This document shows positions 55,772 through 64,000 of a stretch of 64,000 bases of DNA, piece by piece. The translations under genes were made by a program, and so were the position numbers. The notes beneath the pieces are model-generated. The model was not told where the DNA came from and did not search any database. It was given only the letters and a program-made list of their open reading frames with translations. Location: the NCBI GenBank assembly GCA_014621425.1, contig JAANBB010000136.1:24488-88487 (forward strand). Reading direction: 5' to 3'. Source of the DNA: Cylindrodendrum hubeiense. Taxonomy: Eukaryota; Ascomycota; Sordariomycetes; Hypocreales; Nectriaceae. Positions within the stretch are counted from its first letter, which is position 1; each line of letters starts with the position of its first letter.

Positions 55772-58700
55772 ATGGCTGCGCAAACGAGTTCCAGTACCGC
55801 CGATCCAAGTTACGATTACGACCCCCGAAGCGACGCTGCACTGTCGTCGCCTACCTCGACGCCCGAATCGACGCCGTTCCAGTCGCTGGCCGACCAGAAC
55901 TCGACGCCGCTCAGCATGATTGACGACTCATGGACGATTGATACGGGCAACAGCAACCTCAAGATGCATGCCGGTGGTGGTGTTGCTGCTGCACTTGCAG
56001 CACCGGATTCCGCGGGCGCTGGCGCCGGCGCTGGTGGCGGCAAGCCCACAGGTGACACCAGCCAATTGCCAGCGGGTCTGGGGGGGGCCTCGGCCGCTGC
56101 GCTCAGTGGTCATGGCCGCCGAGATGCGGCGGGCTCAACGGACACTGTCTCTGACTCTGCTGCTGGCGATTCCGATGCGCCTCGTCCCGAGTCTCCCTGT
56201 CGACTGGGCGTTGTCCCTGGCTCCGGTGATTCAGATGCCAGTCGTCACCACGATGCCCGAAATCCCAACGGGCATGTCGACCATCAACAGTCGGTGCTCA
56301 CCTCGCCAACGACCTTCACCTCATCACCCCGAAATAGCCCCAGCCTCATCGGCGCATCCGCTGTCAGGGGCCAGCAATACGAACTCGCCCCAGCGCCAGC
56401 GCCAGCAATTGACCACTCCAGTGCCCGTAGCGCCACCCGGATCAACACCGCCTCATCATCCACCTGCACCACATCCACTCCCCCGTCTGCATCCTCCACC
56501 TCTGCGTCCCCTGGACACGCTGGACACGCCGTACCTGTTGCCCTCGACCAGATCCCTGAGGACCGTGCCTCCTCGCACGACTCTGCTTCCATCTCAACGT
56601 CTCCTGTGCGCATCAGCAGCGTGCAACCCAATACCCGACGAGCCCAACCGCGGCCCAGACCCATCGTCCGCACCACCTCCGACTCCGACTCCCTTGAGGT
56701 CAAGCACCCGACCCCCGACATCAACCCACGATTCGGCGCCTACGTCGGCAACATCGCCCAGCTCGAAGCCACCGCTGAGCGTCTGTCTATGACTAGTTCG
56801 ATTGACGATGCCATCCGAGACCTCCACGGCGAACTGAAGCGAAGCGACTCACGACGCTCCTCTATTCTTGCTGCCAACCTAAAAGCCAACTCCATCGACG
56901 ACTACGCGAGCAACTCCGGTTCTGCCATCGAACATCTCAAACGCAATCCCTCCATCTCTTCCTCCATCGTCTCGACCAACATAGCCGCGCGACACGGCGG
57001 CTACTCCCCTGGCGGGTTCGTCCTGTCCCCGAGCCATTCCCTTACTGGCCGTCTTCGTTCCGGATCAAAAAATTCGTCCGGTCGACCAGAAATCGACGTC
57101 GAATCAGTTCTGTCACGCCACGGCCCCGGCAAAGCCTCTGTCAGAAGCGTTCGATCTACCAAAATGTCATTGGCCGAGATTTCCGAGTCAGAGCCTATCG
57201 CTCTGACCCAGGATGCCCTCGATAAGGCCGATTCGACTCTCCCCCTTAAGAGCGCCGAGCACGACTCCGCCCTACCCGTCGAACTTCGCGATGCAAACAT
57301 GCCCACCACCGATGTTTTCCACAACATGATGGGAGATCATGATTTCCTCCAGAAGGAAGAGCAGGACCTGCACCCGGCTGAACTGCCTAGAGCAGTTCAA
57401 TCCGACGAAGAGCACCAGAGACCTGGTACATCTCGTTCTGATACGACCTTCCAGCAATGCCAGGATGCCTTTGGCGACTTTGATGGAGTGCACTGGGAGC
57501 CCGAGGCAGATGGCGGTCTCTATTCGCCCCCGGAACCTGAAGTTCCTATAATTCCTGCTCCCGTGCCACGAGCTGTTCCTCAAGGAATGGCCCGACCGCA
57601 GTCCTATATGGACCCTGAGTCTGGAAAGCAGATGCTCTACTATCCTGCACGTGTACCTGCCATGCTGAATCTGCCACCGAAGCTGTCAAACAAGCCGAAG
57701 TCTTCGGACAGAGACAACCGACGCTCTCAGGTTCTCAGCATGATGGACGGGAACCGGAGCTCCCGCATCCTTGATCTCGACGGTCATCGTCAGTCCCGCG
57801 CACTTGACTTTGATGGAAATCGGCAATCTATCGCGCTGGACCTGAATGATAGCCGACAGTCTGTTGCACTCGACCCGAGTGGCAGCCGACAGTCTCTCGC
57901 GCTGGACCTGGACGGCCACCGACAATCTCGGCTGCTCGACTCCCCTACCAAGTCCAATCACCGACAATCTCGGTTCCTTGACTCTCCCACCAAGACCAAC
58001 CAACGTGACTCCTGGCTGCCTGATCCCCTGGCAGGTCACCGGGAGTCATTCGCGGCTCTGTCATCAGATGAGCTACATATGACTCCCGCTGGCGCTGAAA
58101 TTCGGTCTGTACGATCCAGCCATGACGGAGAGCCTGTGGCTCAACCCGAGATTGAACCTGACGCTGAGCCACTGCGGCGCCCTCAGAAATTGTCTCGGAT
58201 GGATCCGGACAAACGAAAGTCGAGGATGTCAAACCTGCCTCCGCAGCTCAGAGCCAGTGCTTACTTCGATATTCCTTCAACGACCGCTCCTGAGATTGAA
58301 GTCAAAGACGGGTCAGCCATGGCCACCCTCGACAGCATCCTCGATGCCTCGGCCCACGCTCCCGTCAGCGCCTTTACGGACCACAACTATGCTGGCAAGC
58401 TTGGCAGCGAGATTTACGGAAAAGAAAAGAAACGCGGATCCGTCGCCCCATCTACGATGCTTCGCCCCGACTCTGGTGAGCAGCCGCACAAGAAGCGATC
58501 CTCGTTCATGTGGTTGGGCAAGCGCCATAGTCACGCAAGCGATGACAAGGAACCCCGAATTAGCGATGATGACTCCAGGCTGGGACCCGTCAATGCCGAT
58601 ACTCGAGCCGGCGAGAACGAAGCCCTGGCTGGAAGAAGCAACGATGGCCGCAGCATTCGATCCGATGACGACGAGGAAATTGCGGCGGAGGAAGAGGCAG

Positions 58701-60091
58701 AGGGTCTGTCTGAGGGAGAGGAATACTATGGACCTCCCACAACCCTCCTTGCCGAGCTGCAGCTTCGTAAGCAGCAGCAGAAGGAGAGGACTCAACGGCA
58801 GTTCCCCGGCGGAATGCACGCCACTCTGCTGGAGATGGATGCCGTTGCAGAGAACCAGCGAGTGCATAGGAAGGACCGCCGTGTGAATCTGGCGTGGGAG
58901 GATGAAAATGGTAACGGTCCTGAGGCCAACTCAGATGATGAGGATATTCCCTTGGCTATTCTTGCAGCTCGGAACCAAGGCGCCCAGAACGTCATGGATT
59001 TGAACCGTCCCATCGGCCTGATGGAGCGTCGCGAGATCGAGGACAATGAGCCTCTCAGTCACCGCCGAGCTCGTCTACATGGACATGATCCCAGGGCCCT
59101 CATGATGAACAACCGCCCGAGCATGATGAACTTGCAGGCCAACGCCAGTGGGGTCCATCTCCCCGACATGTCTCCTGAATCCGACGAGGATGAGATCGAG
59201 GAGACGCTCGCTGACAGGAAGAAGCGTCTTGCCGCTAAAGATGAAGCTGAAAATCCCCTACCCAGGGCCCGTCCTGTCAGCAGTGTCTTTACTGCTGAAC
59301 TGCTTAGCCAGTTTGGTGACCTTGACGATAAGAAAGAAGACAAGGAGAATGCAGCACCTAAACCCGCTGGGGAAGAGACGCTGGGCCAGCGTCGTCGCCG
59401 CCTGCAGGCTGAGCGCGAGGCCCGCGAGCGTGAGATGAGCTTCAACCAGCTCGCTGGCCCCGAGGGTGAGGCACAGGTGCCTACCATGAAGCTGCGGATG
59501 AACATGGCCAACGTGCTCGGTGCCCACCCAAAGAGGGAGATCGACCACCGAAACCAAGAGGAGAGGCAACGCATAGAAATGGAGAACCACGCTGCAAGGG
59601 AGCGCGAGGCCAAGATGGCCGCCATCAGAAACCAGATGCCAACCAGCCTTGAGTTCCCCAACAACGATCGATCTGGTGGTTTCAGGGGCGGCGCCTTCAA
59701 CGACGGCACTGGCGGTCATGCGGCCCAGGCCTCAATACCCTCGGCGGCTCTCAACGTTCCGGTGTACGGTGGCGGCGGTCTTCAGCACCGAGCAAGTGCC
59801 GTCTTCAACTCGTACGGAGCACCAGTGAACCAGATGCAGCCGATGCAGCCAATGCAGCAGCAGCCGGCGTATGGCTCCATGGTTAACCTCGGCACGATGA
59901 ACAACATAGGCGGCTACAACGGCATGAATAACATGAACACCATGAACAGCATGAACACCCTTAACCCCATGAACAACATGAACAACATAAACACTTACGG
60001 TAGTGGGATGGTTGCCTATGGCGGCGGCATGCCCATGACCGGCGTCCCAACGAACCGAATCGAGCAATGGCGACAGGGTGTTTTGCCTTGA
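55772..60091 (+). CDS. 1439-residue disordered protein with HRQS repeats
   Basis: An intronless gene for a very long, mostly disordered protein. The first third is Ser/Thr/Ala/Pro-rich. Residues about 656-750 hold at least six tandem copies of an 11-residue unit (LDLDGHRQSRA, LDFDGNRQSIA, LDLNDSRQSVA and so on), followed by two longer LDSPTK...RQSRF copies. A polybasic KKRSSFMWLGKRHSH segment lies near 910. The C-terminal part has conserved-looking phrases: ATLLEMDAVAENQRVHRKDR, DDEDIPLAILAARNQ, LMERREIEDNEPLSHRRARL, ADRKKRLAAKDE and a likely coiled coil GQRRRRLQAEREARERE. The tail is Asn/Met-rich (GMNNMNTMNSMN). I do not recognise it with certainty. It may be a scaffold or cell-cycle/cortex protein; RxxS sites in the repeats could be kinase targets (inference). 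Confidence 0.85.
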   Translation: MAAQTSSSTADPSYDYDPRSDAALSSPTSTPESTPFQSLADQNSTPLSMIDDSWTIDTGNSNLKMHAGGGVAAALAAPDSAGAGAGAGGGKPTGDTSQLPAGLGGASAAALSGHGRRDAAGSTDTVSDSAAGDSDAPRPESPCRLGVVPGSGDSDASRHHDARNPNGHVDHQQSVLTSPTTFTSSPRNSPSLIGASAVRGQQYELAPAPAPAIDHSSARSATRINTASSSTCTTSTPPSASSTSASPGHAGHAVPVALDQIPEDRASSHDSASISTSPVRISSVQPNTRRAQPRPRPIVRTTSDSDSLEVKHPTPDINPRFGAYVGNIAQLEATAERLSMTSSIDDAIRDLHGELKRSDSRRSSILAANLKANSIDDYASNSGSAIEHLKRNPSISSSIVSTNIAARHGGYSPGGFVLSPSHSLTGRLRSGSKNSSGRPEIDVESVLSRHGPGKASVRSVRSTKMSLAEISESEPIALTQDALDKADSTLPLKSAEHDSALPVELRDANMPTTDVFHNMMGDHDFLQKEEQDLHPAELPRAVQSDEEHQRPGTSRSDTTFQQCQDAFGDFDGVHWEPEADGGLYSPPEPEVPIIPAPVPRAVPQGMARPQSYMDPESGKQMLYYPARVPAMLNLPPKLSNKPKSSDRDNRRSQVLSMMDGNRSSRILDLDGHRQSRALDFDGNRQSIALDLNDSRQSVALDPSGSRQSLALDLDGHRQSRLLDSPTKSNHRQSRFLDSPTKTNQRDSWLPDPLAGHRESFAALSSDELHMTPAGAEIRSVRSSHDGEPVAQPEIEPDAEPLRRPQKLSRMDPDKRKSRMSNLPPQLRASAYFDIPSTTAPEIEVKDGSAMATLDSILDASAHAPVSAFTDHNYAGKLGSEIYGKEKKRGSVAPSTMLRPDSGEQPHKKRSSFMWLGKRHSHASDDKEPRISDDDSRLGPVNADTRAGENEALAGRSNDGRSIRSDDDEEIAAEEEAEGLSEGEEYYGPPTTLLAELQLRKQQQKERTQRQFPGGMHATLLEMDAVAENQRVHRKDRRVNLAWEDENGNGPEANSDDEDIPLAILAARNQGAQNVMDLNRPIGLMERREIEDNEPLSHRRARLHGHDPRALMMNNRPSMMNLQANASGVHLPDMSPESDEDEIEETLADRKKRLAAKDEAENPLPRARPVSSVFTAELLSQFGDLDDKKEDKENAAPKPAGEETLGQRRRRLQAEREAREREMSFNQLAGPEGEAQVPTMKLRMNMANVLGAHPKREIDHRNQEERQRIEMENHAAREREAKMAAIRNQMPTSLEFPNNDRSGGFRGGAFNDGTGGHAAQASIPSAALNVPVYGGGGLQHRASAVFNSYGAPVNQMQPMQPMQQQPAYGSMVNLGTMNNIGGYNGMNNMNTMNSMNTLNPMNNMNNINTYGSGMVAYGGGMPMTGVPTNRIEQWRQGVLP
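57740..58030 (+). repeat. In-frame 33-bp tandem repeats (HRQS units)
   Basis: Encodes the 11-residue units described for the enclosing gene. At DNA level the copies diverge at many third positions while keeping L-D-x4-RQS, so the protein pattern has been kept rather than freshly duplicated. Confidence 0.85.
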
Positions 60092-60763
60092 TGAGGCATC
60101 ACACCACGCCATCGATGACCCACCTGAATATGAAACCTACTTGGATTCTTTCACAATCACACAACAATTGGATCCGCAGTTGGATTACCACACAAGACAC
60201 TCCATGTGTTGTACTATTCTTGGGAAGGCAGAAATAAGGCAGAGAGAAAGCAACAACGGCGCACACAAACGGGGTCAGCGAGATGGCGCTTGTTTTAGTA
60301 TTTTGGGTTCCGGATACACGAGATTCATAATGGCCCCTAGCATGGCGCGGCGCTGGGAAATCAAACTGGATTGCAATGGATATATATTTGGTAGCATACT
60401 TAAATTTGTTTTTAATCAGGGGAACCAGAAGGGCGAGCGAATGCTTCTTTGGGACGGGTGTAGAGTAGTTGACGAGGTTATTACATAGCTGGAAGGGACG
60501 GGATACAGTCCAGATCACCAAATCAACATTGATTCATACCGATAATGATATTTTCCAACGCTGATTCGTGCCAACATGGATTTGTCCCAATATTGATTCG
60601 TCCTATTCCATGCGATACAATGGCCACCTTGTAGGAGGTATCAACTCATTATATTGCCAAAAAGTACATACAGAAACCCAGTCTACGAGACCAACGCCAG
60701 GAAAGCAACAAGCCGAGTCCCCTCCCCTTTTCTTTTCTACTTGATTCATGTTCCGTTTCCATT
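60092..60763. other. Convergent intergenic region
   Basis: About 0.67 kb holding the 3' UTRs of two convergent genes. Near 60525-60610 the phrase ATTGATTC(A/G)T occurs several times. No gene seen. Confidence 0.4.
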
Positions 60764-61975
60764 TCACCTTCGCTTGCCCGCCGTCTTCTGCAGCTTGGCA
60801 GGTGGCGCCTCGACGTCGCTCTCCTCATCCTCGCCCATAGACTCGTCCACGTCATCGTGGTCAACCTCGTCCTCGTCGAGAGACTCATCGGCAGCGCTGT
60901 TGTCTTCCTCACCGGCCGAGTCTTCCTCCTCATCGTCCGAGTCGCCGACGAAGCCGTTGGTGACGGGCACGTCATCGTCGTCTTCGTCATCGTCAAAGTC
61001 GTCGTCGAGGTTGCGTTTCCTGGAGGGGTTGCGGTCGTCCTCACCCTCAACCCAGATGACATCGTCGTCCTCCGAGTCGTCTGAGTCGGCGGCGTGGGAC
61101 AGGCCGGGGCCGCGAGACATCTTGCGGCGCAGGTCCATCTGGCCCTCGAGCATGTCGAGCTTACCCTTGAGGGCGAGCAGGCTGTTGAGGCCCTTGGCGC
61201 GCTCAGCAAGAACCTTTTGCAGACCGTTGAGGCTGTGGATAACCTTGGGCTGCGAGGCGAGGGCACCGCCGTGGGCCACGAGGGTCCACTGGACCCAGGT
61301 CATGAGGTTTCCAGCGCGACCGGGGCGTCGGTAGAGGCGGGCAGCGAGCTTGGTGAGAAGGAGGCCGGCAAGACTGCTATCGAGGCGCTCGATGGTGTTG
61401 CGGATAGTAGGGAGGTCGGTGGTGTGCAGGCAGGACTCGAGGAGGTCAACGTCGTCGGTGCGCAGGGCCTGGGAGAGGACGGTGGTGAGGGACTGGTGGG
61501 AGGGCGGGACGATGGCATTCCTGGTAGGCTGGGAGACAGCAGTGCTGGGATCCACAGGGTTCAGAAGCGAGGGGACGTCGATGATCTCGTTGTCGGCGCG
61601 CAGGAGCTCGCCAAAGGACGGGCCAGCCTCGGCGTCTGAGTCGGCATCTTCGTCGTGCTTGGCGGGCGACTGCGCATCCTTGCCATTGAGTCTGCTCCGG
61701 GGAGCTTTTAGGCGGGCGGTCTCCTTGGTGCCATTGGTCAGCTGCTGTGCGTTGTCGTCCTCGGCGGCGCTGTTGTCGGCGTCCGAGATGTCATCGTCGC
61801 TGTCGGCGTCGGAGGAGATCTCGATGGTCTCGACCTGGGAGCTCGCCAGGGCATCGGTGCCGGCGATAGAGGCGCGAGTCTCGTCAATGGTGGCCTTGCT
61901 GGGGATTCGAGCGGAGGGTCGGACAACGGGGGTTGCCAGCTTGGCAGCGGCTTTCCGCTTGGTTGACGTGGCCAT
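60764..61975 (-). CDS. Utp12-domain nucleolar protein (UTP5-like)
   Basis: A probable small-subunit processome component acting on pre-18S rRNA in the nucleolus. An uninterrupted 403-residue frame starts at the ATG 61973-61975 (MATSTKRKAAAKL, a basic nuclear-type start). An acidic, Asp/Ser-rich stretch follows, then the folded Utp12-like helical repeat region at about residues 150-270: SLTTVLSQALRTDDVDLLES, LERLDSSLAGLLLTKLAARL-like text (IERLDSSLAGLLLTKLA) and WVQWTLVAHGGAL with LNSLLALKGKLDMLEGQ. The C-terminal 120 residues are extremely acidic (DDDFDDDEDDDD and similar) and end in a basic KTAGKRR. Yeast Utp5 also has an N-terminal WD40 propeller, which is absent here; the short form is what I would expect in filamentous fungi, but I could not check. 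It is convergent with the large disordered-protein gene. Confidence 0.85.
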   Translation of the reverse strand: MATSTKRKAAAKLATPVVRPSARIPSKATIDETRASIAGTDALASSQVETIEISSDADSDDDISDADNSAAEDDNAQQLTNGTKETARLKAPRSRLNGKDAQSPAKHDEDADSDAEAGPSFGELLRADNEIIDVPSLLNPVDPSTAVSQPTRNAIVPPSHQSLTTVLSQALRTDDVDLLESCLHTTDLPTIRNTIERLDSSLAGLLLTKLAARLYRRPGRAGNLMTWVQWTLVAHGGALASQPKVIHSLNGLQKVLAERAKGLNSLLALKGKLDMLEGQMDLRRKMSRGPGLSHAADSDDSEDDDVIWVEGEDDRNPSRKRNLDDDFDDDEDDDDVPVTNGFVGDSDDEEEDSAGEEDNSAADESLDEDEVDHDDVDESMGEDEESDVEAPPAKLQKTAGKRR

Positions 61976-64000
61976 GGCGACGGAGGGTTGTTGGAGGTTG
62001 GAGGGTGTAGGTGGGATAAGGCCGGGTGCGAATGGCTGTACTGGAGTAGTTTATCCGCCGAATTGGACAAAGTCTGGATGTTGAATATCCGTAGAGGAAG
62101 AGGAAGCTGCAGATCTGAGAGAGATATGATATCTCTTGTGCAGCGAAGGCGTGGGATAAGGAGCGTCAACAATGGTCCTCAGCGGTATCAGCGCCGAGTT
62201 GGTGGGAAAATTTCACGGCCACTGTCGTCGAGGTGGGCGAACTTTTTTTTGGGCTGGACGCTTGGCAGTGGTACTTTCCCCACATCAGCGGCGGGTCTGG
62301 TGTGAATGGATGACATAATCATTGTGATAAGGGGGTCAGGTGAGCAGTCACATGGAGATAGGCTCCGGGAAGGTACGTACCTGTAACGCCTGCTTTACTT
62401 CCGTTTCAGGCATAACGCGAGTGATGAGTCATCCCCTGCTTTCTTGTGCGAGTCCGGCTTCGACCAGGAAGGCTGGCAGTGGTTTAGGGCGACCGGCGTG
62501 CGTGGCTGTGCCTCCGCCTCCCATGATTGGCCACACTGCAGCGAACCTCGACGGCCTGAGGCTTCCTGGCCAGCCTGATGTAGGGCACCAAGGTACGCTG
62601 ATTGGCGATGCGGCAAGCTCTAAATGAGATGGCCGCTGATTGGCCAAGAGGTGGGTTTAGCGGAGCCGCGATGAGCAGTTTATTGGCTGCAACCAGCATC
62701 TTTTACATTGCTGGTGCCGTTCGAGGAGAGACCGCGACGCAGTCTGTGAGCCCAGCTCCCGAGCGACCGAGAAAAAGGAAAACAACAAGTCGGTCTAAAC
62801 ACCAGGGTTTGGGGTTTGCGGGACCATGCTTGGTTCACCGGGGAATCAGAGATTGTGAATTTGTGATTGCCCCGGCCGGTGTTTGCGTGCACGGTCACCT
62901 GATTGCCCAAACAGTGCTGCCTCGCAGGCTTCCCAGCTCCCAGGCTTCCGCACCCTGTCCCTCCAATGCCCTGGCCCCGAGCGAATGCACTGGCTGGTCC
63001 AGAGCGAATGCCCTGGTCCAGAGCGAGAGCTCAACTGGCCTGGAAGGGGTGGATCGCCGCGACTGCCTCGGACCCCGGCCCTTGGCCCTTGTGCACATCC
63101 CCGTTTGGCGGGTTGCCCCGTTAGGCCGGTATCTGCTTGCGGCAAGCATGTGGCCTGTGAGGCATCTCTGGCCTCTTTGGGCAGTGCACCGCGTCGCGAC
63201 GCGCACCATGCAAGTGGGCATGCTCGATGGCCGCGATCCGGGCAGAACCTCGACCTTGCGAGGTTTTTTCTGGGGAAGGATTGCGAGGAAGTGGCCTGAC
63301 GCCGTGTTGATCTTCGGCACCGGGCATTTGCCGTCATTTCCTAGGATCAAACGTGTTATACGGGTGGAGGAGAGACGCGTCCGCGCCGCTGGCATTTTGA
63401 CCGTCATGTGAGAGCACGTTTGAGTGCATGCACGGCTCGTGGAGGCTCTGTGGGAGCGATGGAAGCCGCGAGTACGACCGTCTTGCGCCGGGACGGGCAA
63501 TGGGCAAAGCCAATGACGACGCGGTGCCACACCAGCCACACACGGTGCCGACCAATTCGAGTCTTGATGCGGGTGAGTGAAGAACAGAAAAAGAAACGGC
63601 GATGCTGGAACGGAAGGAGCAAACAAAGCAAACGCCGTCTGTTTACTTGGTGCGACGGAGGATGCAGAAGGTCGACTGAGTGCCCGGGTCTTAGACGTTC
63701 CTCAGTCTTCCTCGACGCCCTTGTCGTCTCCCTCCATCCAAAGCATAACTGGCCGCCGCCACAAGGTCTCACAAAAATGGCGACGAGGCCAACCCAGCCC
63801 GCACGGGTGCCACCAATCACGGCGGCCTCAGCCGGCACCAGCCCCATCGCCCAGCCTCGCTCTGCATAAATATCCCTGCCCGCCACACAGGTTATGACGG
63901 CTATGCAGCGCTGTGCACGGGGGCGCGATGGTGCACGGGCCATATTCGCCTCTGGCACCAACATGTCGGCCAACTAAATTTTTCCCCCTGCCCCTTCCGT
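61976..64000. other. GC-rich upstream region at right edge
   Basis: About 2 kb upstream of the Utp12 gene. Long overlapping frames on both strands (62602-63411, 62895-63626, 63404-63973) have poor composition and no family features. A roughly 19-bp unit (CTGGTCCAGAGCGAATGCC) repeats about three times at 62971-63028. A TATA-like CATAAATA at 63865-63872 may belong to a plus-strand gene beyond the window. Confidence 0.45.

Noticed and set aside
62602..63973. Overlapping long frames on both strands at the right edge
   Set aside because: GC-rich DNA open in several frames at once, with local tandem repeats and no protein-family features.

Overview
The window is a piece of a filamentous ascomycete (Pezizomycotina) nuclear genome, probably a sordariomycete. 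The evidence is many short introns (about 45-110 nt, GT...AG, often with a CTAAC/CTGAC-like branch site), Zn2Cys6 and C2H2 regulators, an F-box protein, fungal housekeeping genes (HRI1 family, Utp12-domain protein, SRPK-type kinase), and secreted pectin and cell-wall proteins with Ser/Thr-rich linkers. All gene models were spliced by eye; no search or computation was run.

Region 1 (1-14.7 kb) looks like an uncharacterised metabolic cluster: a Zn2Cys6 regulator running off the left edge (-), an HpcH/HpaI-type aldolase (+), a CrtC/Diels-Alderase-like secreted protein (+), a large intronless fusion of an APH-type small-molecule kinase with a C-terminal AttH/CrtC-like region (+), a small unknown gene (-) and an intact cytochrome P450 (-). 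No PKS, NRPS or terpene synthase backbone gene is present.

Region 2 (10.7-25 kb) mixes genes and debris: a minisatellite containing an N, a TIR element, a C2H2 zinc-finger gene followed by an almost perfect 101-bp hairpin, a secreted S10 carboxypeptidase, a decayed MFS transporter and a type III alkylsulfatase.

Region 3 (25.9-38.1 kb) carries a secreted pectate lyase (PL1), a 999-residue secreted PAN/Apple-like protein, HRI1, an SRPK-like kinase and an F-box protein.

Region 4 (38.8-40.4 kb) is a repeat island. It holds a 309-bp MITE-like element with target-site duplication, an inverted relative of it 1.3 kb away, a CAG/CAC-type repeat and a decayed ORF whose 48-bp repeats carry RIP-like C-to-T changes.

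Region 5 (40.9-64 kb) is gene-poor: a conserved-looking disordered protein, a 6.9-kb stretch with no convincing gene, an MFS transporter, a 4.3-kb leader/intergenic stretch, a 1439-residue disordered protein with 11-residue HRQS repeats, and a convergent Utp12-domain protein. The last 2 kb are probably the upstream region of a gene beyond the window.
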